Below, one piece after another: positions 40,345 through 49,907 of a DNA stretch of 64,000 nucleotides (the stretch's first letter is position 1; each line of letters starts with the position of its first letter). The translations under genes and the position numbers were made by a program. A model generated the notes under the pieces. That model made no database searches. It was not told where the DNA came from and was given only the letters and a program-made list of their open reading frames with translations. Source of the stretch: Yponomeuta sedellus (lineage: Eukaryota; Arthropoda; Insecta; Lepidoptera; Yponomeutidae); NCBI GenBank assembly GCA_934045075.1, contig OW203751.1, forward strand, positions 9,247,321 through 9,311,320, written 5' to 3'.

Positions 40345-40500
40345 ATGATTTAAGAAAAGATGGTCGGAGTGGAGTATTTTTTTCCCTTGCCTTTTTCTCC
40401 ACTACAATACGGCCCGAAGGCAGCGGCTTACAGTTTACATTGTACATTGACATTCAGCAAACAGAATGTAAATTCTTTACGTTGAAATAAATTGATTTGA
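40345..40500 (+). repeat. Family D SINE-like repeat
   Basis: CTCCACTACAATACGGCCCG to TTTACGTTGAAATAAATTGA. Same sense as 10040. Confidence 0.7.
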
Positions 40501-40559
40501 ATTTGCTATTTTGATGACCAGTTAAAAATAAAATGATAAGGCTCAAGGATGTAATTAAG

Positions 40560-40803
40560 TTATCTGGTGCCCGCGACTCCGTCTGCGCAGGATTATCGGG
40601 TAGATTTTTTCTTACTTGACACTTATCGTCATATTTTGGACAATTCATACGATATCTTTATAAATTGTAGCCTATGTGTTATTCTGACATACAAGCTAAA
40701 TTATTGTAAAGGATCATTAAAATCCATTCAGCAGTTTTTACGTGAGAGAGTAACAAACATACATCGATCCATACTTAAACTTTCTTATAATATTAGTAGG
40801 ATT
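40560..40803 (+). repeat. RTE/SINE-like retroposon remnant
   Basis: CCCGCGACTCCGTCTGCGCA at the left and GAGAGAGTAACAAACATACA then TATAATATTAGTAGGATT at the right. I associate these ends with a very common lepidopteran retroposon; this is recall, not a search. Confidence 0.45.
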
Positions 40804-41104
40804 TAGTTTGCAAAAAACATGGTAATTTCGCTGAGCAGTTAAAAATAAAGTGAAACGGTTATGCAATACTCAAGGACGTATTATTAAATTAGAAACTACG
40901 TAATCTTATCTTGCTTCTATAAATGGGAATGGACGGTCGGATGAACTTGAACTTAGTCACATCAGAGCGGCTAAACATAACAAAACAAAATTTGGCACAG
41001 GCACATAGAACAGCACCCTACACTATTATCTAATCTGTGACCCTACACCCACAAAGACGTATATTTTCAAAAATTTCCTTTCGATCCAGTTTGTGGGCAA
41101 CAGG

Positions 41105-41376
41105 CTATCTTCTTCCTTAGGCTATATTAGTCCACTGCTGGACAAAGCCCTCCCCTAATGAGCGCCATAGCGCAAGGTTGTGCCATCATTGGGGGGTAAT
41201 GCCCAATGGATAATCCCCACGCTGGGCATGCGGGTTGGGGATCGCAGTTCGGTGGGATTGTTCTGCAGGGGGCGCTGCTGCCCACCCCCCGGTTTGTGTC
41301 CCTTAGTCGCCTTTTACGACACCCGCGGGAAGAACTTGGATTGGTGCTATTCTAGGCGGACACCACACAGCAATCT
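41105..41376 (-). repeat. Family C repeat (minus), near full length
   Basis: TATATTAGTCCACTGCTGGA to TTCTAGGCGGACACCACACA. It contains an 11-bp duplication at AGCGCCATAGCGCAAGG. Confidence 0.75.
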
Positions 41377-41394
41377 TCTATCTATAATCTATCT

Positions 41395-41571
41395 TCTATA
41401 ATATAAAAATCAATCGCTCAATGTGTTAGTAAGCTCAAATCTCGAGAGCAGCTTAACCGATTTCGCCAATTCTTTTTTTAGAATATTCCTTGAAGTACGA
41501 GGATGGTTCTTACGGAGAGAAAGATTAAAAAAAAACAGCAAGGCGGTACGAAGTTCGCGGGGTCAGCTAGT
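41395..41571 (+). mobile_element. Helitron-like short element, apparently complete
   Basis: Starts TCTATAATATAAAAATCAAT (5' TC) and ends GTTCGCGGGGTCAGCTAG (3' CTAG), about 177 bp, next to family C. Confidence 0.7.
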
Positions 41572-41811
41572 TTTTTATAGAAATGTCTAATTTTTAGCAA
41601 ACAAAGAATGTAAAATTTTATTTGCCATCTTGATGAGTGAGAGTAAGAAATGTTTTATTTATTGCACCATAATATTAGATAACAAAACATTTTGCACAAT
41701 TTTAAATGGCAAAATGTTAGCCCTTTTAAAGTAAATACACTTTTACAATGAAATGGTTAATCATAAGTTAACTTTTTTAAAATGCCAATACTCAAGCATA
41801 CAGGTAATGAT

Positions 41812-42056
41812 CGATATCAACCCGTGCCCTTACTGAGGCCTTCTAGGCGGCTTGAATACTTCTGACAGTAAGGCCCGCCACTGTCTTACAATCCTCCACC
41901 AACCCGAGCTTGGCCCCCGAGGTGAAGTATGGCCTAACCTCCCTGCGATGCAGGAAGAGACCCGTGCCCCAGCAGTGGGGACATACAAGGGTTGATAACG
42001 AACCCGTGCCCCACTGCTGGGGCACGGGTCTCTTCCTGCATCGCAGGAAGGATAGG
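41812..42056. repeat. Family B, inverted duplication
   Basis: A minus-sense copy (41822-41998) ends GGGGACATACAAGGGTTGAT. After a few bases the plus-sense start returns (42004: CGTGCCCCACTGCTGGGGCA to GCAGGAAGGATAGGCCAT). A large fold-back results. Confidence 0.75.
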
Positions 42057-42454
42057 CCATAATAATAATAATAAAGTTATTATATCGATTGGTGGCAATA
42101 TGAGTTATAACTACTTTAAAATCTTTTGTCCTAATTTTTATCAAAACAGTGGCAAATTAAGTTTTTTTTATTTTATTTGTGAAATGTTTTAAAATAACAA
42201 GTGTTTCTTACAATCTAGCCGCTCTCGGAAACCTGTTCGGTTTATCTGTTAGCTGCGGTCGTTCTTACTTTTTAATTTTACATGCAATTTTAATTTTAAC
42301 GTCTTGATTCATTTACTATTGCTATTAAAAGAGATAAAAACAAAAACCTCTTCACCTCTTCTGTAAATTAATTAATTACCTATCTAACACCTGCTGCTCT
42401 AACTTTGATTTTGATAAACATACTTAACATAATGTGTAAAATACTTTTCTAAAT

Positions 42455-42665
42455 TCCGCCAAAAATCCCACAAGCACCATGCGGTTAGTTAATGCACCGC
42501 CCTCCCTCACACTTGTTCAAGCAGAAGCAAGACACGAACACACCACCACCGACACCAATACTTGTGTGAGAAAATACGCGACGCGTTTCGCCTCTAACAC
42601 GAGGCATCCTCAGGCTCACAAGTGCGAGTGGCTTGAAAAAGTGGGAGGGAGGGCGTTAATTTTAA
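42455..42665 (+). repeat. Family F repeat
   Basis: CCCACAAGCACCATGCGGTT, AAGCAGAAGCAAGACACGAA, GACGCGTTTCGCCTCTAACA, CAGGCTCACAAGTGCGAG. Other copies at 16915 and 46805 (minus). Confidence 0.7.
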
Positions 42666-42787
42666 TAATTTTCCCATTTTAATGCTATTATGGATTTCCG
42701 CAAAGTAACCCCTGATTCCATACGTACTTACTTAAAAATCCAATTAATTAAAATCGAGAAACTATCAAGTACTTAAAGCAATAAGAA

Positions 42788-42935
42788 ATAAAATGAAATC
42801 TATTTATTTCAATGTAAAGAATTTACATTCTGTTTGCTAAATGTCAATGTAGTGGAGAAAAAGGCAGCGGGAAAAAAAACTCCACTATTACCATCTTTTC
42901 TCCAGTCATCTTAAACCAAATACATCAGTTGCATG
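42788..42935 (-). repeat. Family D SINE-like repeat (minus)
   Basis: ATTTCAATGTAAAGAATTTA, CATTCTGTTTGCTAAATGTC, AAAAAGGCAGCGGGAAAAAA. Internally shortened. Confidence 0.65.
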
Positions 42936-43059
42936 AGTTCGAAGCTCTAATAGTAAAACTAACAATTTAGTCAAGAGAAATAAGATTCATCCAAATAGAG
43001 CACTGATTGGTGACATTAAAGGCTTGGATGGGAAGACCTGTAAGATGCCTTCTTTCTTA

Positions 43060-43234
43060 TCTTTAGTATAAAAATTAATCGCTAAATGTGTTAGTAAGCG
43101 CAATGTCTGAACCGATTTTACTAATTCTTTTTTTAGAATCTCTCTTGAAGTACGAGGATGGTTCTTACGGAGAGAAAAAGTAAAAAAATTAAAGAAACGA
43201 TGGTAGGCAGTACGAAGTTTGCTGGGTCAGCTAG
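43060..43234 (+). mobile_element. Helitron-like short element
   Basis: TAGTATAAAAATTAATCGCT to ACGAAGTTTGCTGGGTCAGC then TAG. Same layout as 41395-41571. Confidence 0.7.
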
Positions 43235-43254
43235 CTTTCAGCGAGCTTTAGCTT

Positions 43255-43425
43255 TTATAAATGCCCTAACTAACAAACAAAGTATTTTAATCAAAATTGC
43301 ACAGAAACTGAGACTTATTGAATGTTACTAAATACACCAGGTGTCCATTTCAAAATCCAGATCATTTAGGAGAAAGAAATGTACAAAAAAACTCCAAACA
43401 TTGTCTTTTTAAAGTCCTTCATTAA
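43255..43425 (-). repeat. Family E repeat (minus), diverged
   Basis: AAAATTGCACAGAAACTGAG, ACCAGGTGTCCATTTCAAAA, ATCATTTAGGAGAAAGAAAT. Confidence 0.6.
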
Positions 43426-43439
43426 CAGAGTTTAAATAA

Positions 43440-43812
43440 TTATTATAAAACATAGAACTCATGCATTGTACTGGTTTTCATTCTAGACATCATTGTCACC
43501 TAAATAATCCTCAATGTTACAGTAGCCCGTTTGGCACAAAGATACACAGTTTTTGAACCGCGTTTCAGTCAAACTTAATATCTCTTCAGAGATTTTATTA
43601 TAGAAACATATACAATGCCCCATGAAGAATGTATTAACCTGTGCCAGCCTAAATGTTGTGAACAAAAGTTTATGTTTATTTCTAGTATTTACATTGTGTT
43701 GGTTACCTACAGTTTTAAAGTTACTAATATTTTTCCTGACATACATAACATTCTCATAGATATACTGGGTAGCAACCATCAGGATGAGGGTTTCTTTCTG
43801 ATGAGGGACCAA
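43440..43812 (-). pseudogene. 3' end of the same non-LTR family as 1-2317 (minus)
   Basis: The open frame 43812-43483 ends the ORF2 of this family. It shares ATQYIYENVMYVRKNISNFK with the left-edge element, then FMGHCICFYNKISEEI and ENDV-type residues before the stop (GDNDV). It therefore shows what the truncated left edge of the window is missing. 5'-truncated; about 40 bp of 3' sequence follow. Confidence 0.8.
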
Positions 43813-44027
43813 ATAAATTAAGTACCATGCAATAGGGAGGGGGAGGCTTTTGCCCAGAGAGGGACAGAGTCTTAGCTAAAAAAAATAGAGGACAGGACTA
43901 TGAATGTATAGAAACAAAAAGAGGAAAATTGTTTTTTAATGCCAATTTCCTACTTGAACCTATAACTGTAAGTAACACATTTCTTAATAAAGGCATCGCT
44001 ATAGTTATTCCTTTTCATACACCAGTT

Positions 44028-44215
44028 TCTAAGGCAGCAGTGGCAGCGGAACGGTGTAGAATGCCCGCTTTTCAATTGGGAGGTCGTGAGTTAGAACCCT
44101 GTAGTATCGTAGCCATGTACCAATGACTTTGTTTTCAAAGTTACGTACATTAGTCAAGTTATAGTAGCAATACCACTCGCTGACGGTGAAGGAAAACATC
44201 GTGAGGAACGTCTGA
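44028..44215 (+). mobile_element. SINE L-like, diverged head and 5' body
   Basis: The head is degenerate (GGAGGTCGTGAGTTAGAACC at the B-box position). Then come CATGTACCAATGACTTTGTT, CAATACCACTCGCTGACGGT and AACATCGTGAGGAA. Following sequence (44236-44290, ACGTACAATGGCCCAACTAT) matches the 3' untranslated region of the RNase H element at 26710. Confidence 0.6.
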
Positions 44216-44616
44216 AGTGTTAACATACCTCAGCGCTTGTTACGTACAATGGCCCAACTATGAGGCTAAGTGCAGAAATCTCACGTCTACCTACACCAGT
44301 TTCCAATCACCCTGTTTTGTTTTGTAGACAATTTTAACACATTGTATGTGAGCTGTAGTAGAATCATTGCCTCGGATACATGTAGTCCTGGTCCTGGGTT
44401 AGACTCTTGAATGAACAGGCGACCACCCATCTACTTTTACACTTGGGCAGTCTACTCCTATGTTACGAGCTACTGCGACTAAAATGTAAACGTTATGTGT
44501 TCTGGACTGCACCAATGGCTCAATTTTCTTAGGTCACATTTGTGAAGTAGCATTACCACTATCTAACTCTACAGGAAAACCTCATGAAGAACCCTTTCTT
44601 CAGGTTTTCCTGGGAG

Positions 44617-44676
44617 GTGAGGTATGGGAACACGTCAGATACTGAGGGCAGTATCTGACGTGTTCCCATACCTCAC
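44617..44676. repeat. Perfect 28-bp hairpin, 4-nt loop
   Basis: The left arm 44617-44644 begins GTGAGGTATGGGAACACGTC; the right arm 44649-44676 is its exact reverse complement; the loop is AGGG. Nothing coding nearby. The rest of 44300-45110 holds no recognised feature. Confidence 0.9.
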
Positions 44677-45117
44677 ATTGACCAAACCAGAAGGTCAAAG
44701 CAGTTTCTCGTACACAACCTTGTAATGTTAACAGTGTGTTGGCCAAAGTGTGTACAAAAAGACACTAACGGTAGCTGTTAACAATACATTACAGATTGAA
44801 AAACAGGAGGTAAGTACAGTAATAGTTGACTTTAAACTTTTTTCAATTGGATACCAACAGGAAATGTCTGGTAAGTTTATAAGTATAGTGCCAACTGCTG
44901 GCCCAAGGTTCCCACTGATACAAAAGTATAGACAGCACGGCGATATCCACTACCCAGACGTAAATCGTCGGGTTAGTTCAAACTGGGAAACATAACATGT
45001 CAGTATATAACTGTATGACTCATACAGAACTAAACATGAAACTTGGAAAGAATTCATTTGGGAGGGACAAAAAGACATGACGGAAATAAAAAAAATAAGT
45101 AGGTGTGTGTATTGTAC

Positions 45118-45328
45118 CTGTTTTCTTACCCATAGTGGTGACATTGTAATCTGATTGTGTGAAATGCAGACTGCATACTTTGGAGTATTTTGTGTAAGGT
45201 TTTCCGCGCTTCAGGATCACATTCCACTTGTCCGCCATCGTTTCATCGCGAGGGAATCGGTGGAACTTCACATTTTTAGTCTTTCCGGCGAGTGATGTGC
45301 ACTGGGGAACTGTGCAATAATAACCCAT
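45118..45328 (-). CDS. THAP-domain gene (minus), exon 1: THAP zinc finger
   Basis: Two hundred and eleven nt from ATG (45328) to donor CAG/GTACAA, phase 1 out. Residues 1-70, starting MGYYCTVPQCTSLAGKTKNV. THAP signature: Cys5, Cys10, Cys52 and His55, with Phe25-Pro26, Trp35 and Phe56 at the conserved positions (FHRFPRD, DKW, VCSLHF). THAP domains are sequence-specific, zinc-dependent DNA-binding modules, found in host regulators and in P-element transposases. The rest of this protein (exons 2-11) has no transposase-like part but Gln/Asn-rich and acidic regions and sumoylation-type motifs, so a nuclear regulator is the likeliest role. The whole gene covers 45328-15733; intron 1 is 10.7 kb. 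Confidence 0.9.
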
Positions 45329-46125
45329 GTTTTGTGGCGAATGTTATTGGTTTGCGCGGTGGTAGGTAAAGCACGCCGCCGCAGCGGAAACTTCGCATCT
45401 AAAATACTCTGACGGAAAACCCTTGTACTGTCTGTGTTATAGTTGACGAGGCTGTGCTGTTGTCGCGTTTATTGAAATTGCACTCATCGCACGGAGTCTT
45501 GAAATTATTTGACATGTATTCCACCTTTTTTTCCTCCACTTTTTTCCCGAAAAAGAAAAATGGCGAAGTGTCAGAGACAATAACCTTGATTTCTTCTGAA
45601 ATCTTTATAGTGGAAACGATACACTAGAAACAGCCTATAGTCCATGCGGCCCGTCTACACCACAAAGGATCGTTCGATTCCGCTCATTGCAAACTATTTA
45701 CTAAATTTTGGGTGTGATACTGTGAAAATATTACTCTTATGTGTGTTCTGCTATGTTTTGCGATCACTTAATCAGCAAGTAGATGAAAGTATGGCTTGTA
45801 ACTACACCGCAGTGTAAGCCACTACAATACACGTATTTTCTCCAAGTACGCTACGTCACCCGAAACCCTTTGAAGTGTAAGCGAGCCTTTGAACATATAG
45901 GATGTCTAAAGCAATATCGCTGCCATACTGATAATATTTTTTTTACTGGCAACATTCACTCACTCCAGTTTTTTTCACAAACAAACTGTCATGTCGGCGC
46001 TTGGTGTTTATCCGCGAATTTTTGTTTGTTTTTCTGTTAATTATCACGAGTTTCTTTTGAATTCAATCGCGGATCTCAAGTAGATATGTTTCTTGGTATC
46101 CTAAGTGCTATTAAAAGCTAACAAA
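45329..46125. promoter_or_regulatory. Putative bidirectional promoter between two THAP genes
   Basis: The two start codons face away from each other with 797 bp between them, holding no repeat recognised elsewhere in the window. The part next to the minus gene is GC-rich (CACGCCGCCGCAGCGGAAAC, about 45372-45391). No clear TATA box was identified. Transcription starts and any 5' untranslated exons are unknown. Confidence 0.5.
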
Positions 46126-46336
46126 ATGCCTTATTATTGCACTGTACCTCGTTGTACGTCTATGGCCGGAAAAGCAAAAAACGTATCATTTCATCAGTTC
46201 CCGAAGAATGAAGAATTAGCTGATTTGTGGAATAATATCCTGAAGAGAGGGAAACCTTACACGAAGTACTCTAAAGTGTGCAGTCTGCACTTCAAGCCCG
46301 AGGATTATACCATTACCAGTATGGGTAAAAACAAAG
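46126..46336 (+). CDS. THAP-domain gene (plus), exon 1: THAP zinc finger
   Basis: Two hundred and eleven nt from ATG (46126) to donor AAAG/GTAATG, phase 1 out. It encodes MPYYCTVPRCTSMAGKAKNV, then the conserved FHQFPKNEELADLW and VCSLHFKPEDY: Cys5, Cys10, Cys52, His55, exactly as in the neighbour. An in-frame ATG 21 nt upstream exists, but homology with the paralogue supports 46126. The RGKPYTKYSKVCSLHF stretch is nearly identical in both genes, so they are a duplicated pair. Confidence 0.88.
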
Positions 46337-46804
46337 GTAATGTAGGACATCCACCTACACGTTTTATTTTCATATAGTCATAAATTTCTATTCTTTTCAA
46401 ATGATTAGCGTGTTATTTTCCTGAAATTACCAAGCTGAAGACTCTTTATGGCTGAGTAACTCAGTTTTCAGCCACCAAACAACATTATTTGGTTAAGATA
46501 TATGGGTTCAATTCATCTGTCCCAGATATCGAAAGTAAATTTATGCGAAGTGCAAACTATCTTCAGTTCAATTCAACTATCTACTCAGAATATTCCTGAA
46601 GTGCTCTTTAGGCTGAAAAGTAGACGACTTATCGACAAAAATGCTCACAATCTATGAATACTTTGGTGTTTTAATCACAGGTGTTTGCTCAGTTTTGTAC
46701 TGGAAGTAAACTGAAAACCAGCGCTGTGCGTAAGTACAGCTTGTGCTGAGTTTTGTCACCCATTACCACTCTATCTTTACCTACATTGTACGGAATCATA
46801 CTTT
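46337..46804. other. Intron 1 of the plus THAP gene, unique part
   Basis: AT-rich. No repeat or coding signal recognised. The rest of the intron holds family F and a retrotransposon tail. Confidence 0.5.
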
Positions 46805-47020
46805 GCGGAAATCCATAATATCATTAAAATGTGAAAATTACTTGCACTTGTGAGCCTGAGGATGCCTTGTGTTAGAGGCGAAATGCGTCGCGTATTTTCT
46901 CACACAAGTATTTATTGGTATCGGTGGAGGTCTTTTCGTGTCTAGTTTCTGCTTGAAAAAGTGGGAGGGAGGGCGGTGCATTAACTAACCGCATGGTGCT
47001 TGTGGGGTTTCTTGCAGAAT
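46805..47020 (-). repeat. Family F repeat (minus)
   Basis: TTGTGAGCCTGAGGATGCCT, GTTAGAGGCGAAATGCGTCG, GCATTAACTAACCGCATGGT. Confidence 0.7.
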
Positions 47021-47362
47021 TTAGCAAAGTAATTTTCACAGCTTTACCTATGTTGTTTTTTGTCAATTTAAAATTTACTAATAATAATAATCAGGGCTTA
47101 TATAGCTGATTAATGGTAATAAACACATTTTAAATTTCAATTTAAAATACCTAGAGATGTCTACCATTAACAATAAATTTTAATTGATACAATGTGCATG
47201 CGAGAAGAATGCTGCAAACAATATGAGCCAAGCTTGTCTGGAAAAGATCGCTTTTAACGATAAAACCACCAATTATATACAGCAAAACTTAGATATGTAA
47301 GCCTTCTATGTATTTGGTTTCCTGATGTGTACATTAGAGCGTTCTAATCTAATCTTAAAATT

Positions 47363-47463
47363 ATTATTATTATTTGTAATTCAAGCAGGCAGTTATAGAA
47401 CTGGTGAAGTCTGTATCCAGATGTACATTTGTGTTTAACTCCTTGTCTGTTTTCAAATCTTGA
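47363..47463 (-). repeat. Non-LTR 3' terminal fragment (minus)
   Basis: GTAATTCAAGCAGGCAGTTA to TTAACTCCTTGTCTGTTTT matches the 3' end of the element nested in the gypsy copy (57890-57975), including its (ATT)n-like tail. It ends 17 bp before exon 2. Confidence 0.75.
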
Positions 47464-47479
47464 TAATTGCTACCCGCAG

Positions 47480-47613
47480 GGCAATGGCGCTCACTCCGCA
47501 AAGACGCTGTCCCCTCACAAAACCTACCAGATGAGGCTCCGCCCCACCAGGTCTACCGAAGACGTAGCAGCACCCCGGCCAGCCTACCGTCTCCCAACCT
47601 TATGGACCCTAAG
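47480..47613 (+). CDS. THAP-domain gene (plus), exon 2
   Basis: One hundred and thirty-four nt, acceptor TTGCTACCCGCAG, donor AAG/GTATGG, phase 1 in and 0 out. It encodes GQWRSLRKDAVPSQNLP, then DEAPPHQVYRRRSSTPASLP and SPNLMDPK. The AVPS box completes the THAP finger. After it the sequence diverges from the minus gene (Pro/Ser-rich here). Same intron position and phase as in the paralogue. Confidence 0.8.
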
Positions 47614-47684
47614 GTATGGACTCACCGAGAAGTGACGCCCCAGGAATGGGTGATGTCCTAAAAAAATTAGTTCGGTTTTTATTG

Positions 47685-47790
47685 ATTTTTTTCGAAATAC
47701 ATTATGCCTGCGATTCCGTCCGCATGGACTTTTTAAAATTTTGCAACTCCGTTCACTCCCTTAGGGGATGAATTAAAAAAAAAACGGCGA
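47685..47790 (+). repeat. RTE/SINE-like retroposon piece
   Basis: GCCTGCGATTCCGTCCGCAT, TGCAACTCCGTTCACTCCCT and TAGGGGATGAATTAAAAAAA. Similar in type to the pieces at 3955 and 40560. Confidence 0.4.
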
Positions 47791-47824
47791 AACTCATGTT
47801 CAATCAATTGTGTCGTCATCGTCG

Positions 47825-47864
47825 CCAGCAGTGGACTAGTATGGCCATACTAGTCCACTGCTGG
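47825..47864. repeat. Perfect 40-bp palindrome, no loop
   Basis: CCAGCAGTGGACTAGTATGG followed at once by its reverse complement. The right half is the normal start of the minus family C copy; the left half is an inverted extra copy. Confidence 0.9.
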
Positions 47865-48110
47865 ATATAGCCCTCCCCTGAAGAGCGCCACGCTGTGCTG
47901 TCATAGGGGGTAATCCCCACGCTGGGCATGCGGGTTGGGGATCGCAGTTCGCTGGAGTTGTACTGCAGGGGGCGCTGCTGCCCACCCCCCGGTTTGTGTC
48001 CCTTAATCGCCTTTTACGACACCCCTGGGAAGAATTGGGTTGGTGCCGCAGAACATAAAAAATATTCTGTGGTTGGTGCTATTCTCTAGGCCGACACCAC
48101 ACAGCAATCA
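47845..48110 (-). repeat. Family C repeat (minus)
   Basis: CCATACTAGTCCACTGCTGG to AGGCCGACACCACACAGCAA, with a short internal duplication around TTGGTGC and an inserted AACATAAAAAATATTCTG. Confidence 0.75.
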
Positions 48111-48573
48111 ACTGACAATTCGCCTGTGGCTCGGCCTTCAAACTCTTACTCGACCTGCAATTGCCTATTTCGCTGCCTTTGCAATAATGTACTATTATTA
48201 AATAAGTATCATTATACGATTCGGCTGAGTCAGTTGACACAGATGAGTCTGTGTCAACTGTCACTTGGCTAACAACAGCTAGGCGAAAGATATTCCTAAT
48301 TTATGCGAAAACAGTGAACCACAGTGTTAAAACAACTTTCAAAGTGTAGCTTCAGTGCCAAACTTATTGTGATATCGTTATCTCAACATAAACAGTGCAG
48401 ATTCTGATGAAAATCTTAATCGAAACTAAAGGATTACTTAATTTTCTTTTTAAAGTACCCTCAATTAGCACCTGACGGGAACAAAAAATCTTTTTACTTC
48501 CACCTTCCTAATCTGTCAAAGTGACACTAACACAATGTTGCCATAAAAAGAAAAACGAAATTCTACCATCACA

Positions 48574-49907
48574 ATGACAGGAGTGGCTAACCAGGCTCCT
48601 GATCAGGGTGATACTACTGGTGAATCATCATCAGACCTACAACAAAAGAAGTGTACAATACCAAAACAAAAAATACTGGCACAACAAATATTTCACCCAA
48701 GCCTGTTCCATACCAAGACTAGAACTACCTCATTGACTGACTTATCCAAGATACATCAGCCACTATCTGAACATGAACCGCCAGTCAGTCAATCACTGCC
48801 CAAACCACCTGAATGGCAAAAAGTTCCTCAACCCAGACACAAAAAGCGACGCTTATCAAAATCTCCAACACCAGAAAAGCTCAACACCTCAAACAGCTTT
48901 GATGGACTACCGGTTGATGACATTGACGAACCTGGAAATGTAACTAAAAAGGTCAATAAACCACCACCAATCATCCTTTATGGTATAGAAAATATCAACG
49001 AATTATCAAAACTAATTGAAGCTGCAATCAGCCCCACTTGCTTCAGCCTAAAAATAATAAACAAAACGCAGATACGCATAGTTACTGCATCAGTAGAGGC
49101 CTACAAAACAACAATTGATCTGATAAGATCAAAAGGTCTCATAGGCCATACATTTACCCGTAAAGATCAAAGACCCTACAGGTTTGTTATTAAAAACCTA
49201 CACTACAGCACCCCCCTTGAATATATTGCGGAAGAAATAGAAAAAAGTGGTAATAAAGTGGTTGGTCAAATCATCAACGCTAGACATGGGCCAAACAAAC
49301 AACCCACCTCAACCTTCTTTGTAAATGTTGAACAATGTGAAAACAAAAAGAAATCAAGTTCATTTACCACCAAGCTATACAGATAGAAGATCCTAGAAAA
49401 CGCAAAACAATTGTCCAGTGCCAACGCTGCCAACAGTATGGCCACACAAAAAATTACTGCATGCGCCCATTTAGATGCGTTAAATGTGGAGATAACCACA
49501 AAACATCAGACTGTCCCAAGAAAGACAGAAATACACCAGCCACATGTGCTCTTTGCTTGGGTGAACACCCAGCGAACTATAAAGGATGTGAAATTTATAA
49601 GGAGATACTGAAAAGAAAAAACAGACACCCTTATACAAGGGCTCGTAATGAGATCCAACATAATAATAACGTCATAAGCGACAAGAACTTCCCTGCACTA
49701 AAACCTACAAGAGACCAGACGCAACTGTACTCGACTACCCTACAAGACCCTACCATTTTACGTGAGCCTACACAAAGTCAACAAAAGGATAGGTATGAAA
49801 TCCTTGAGAACATAATTTTAAAGCAAACAGAGAAAATAGATACCCTACTTCAACAAATAACTACCCTGATGGGGGTTATCACTAAATTGCTATCGAATTC
49901 AAAATGA
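48574..49907 (+). pseudogene. Jockey-type ORF1 (Gag-like), one frameshift
   Basis: The first frame (48574-49386) has a Ser/Lys/Pro-rich N-terminus and, from about residue 130, a region ending RPYRFVIKNLHYSTPLEYIA, of the kind that precedes the CCHC fingers in insect Jockey Gags. The finger region is in the -1 frame from about 49345: CQRCQQYGHTKNYC (CX2CX4HX4C), then CVKCGDNHKTSDC and CALCLGEHPANYKGC. It then runs to a stop at 49907. The shift falls at or near an A-rich run (ACAAAAAGAAA, 49340-49352). It is either a one-base deletion or, less likely, a programmed -1 site. Function: binds element RNA. About 444 residues if both frames are used. Confidence 0.8.

Noticed and set aside
45020..45117. 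Extension of the THAP frame beyond 45118 to a stop at 45020
   Set aside because: This part is AT-rich, unlike the paralogue, and a good donor occurs at the same residue in both genes; exon 2 continues the domain.
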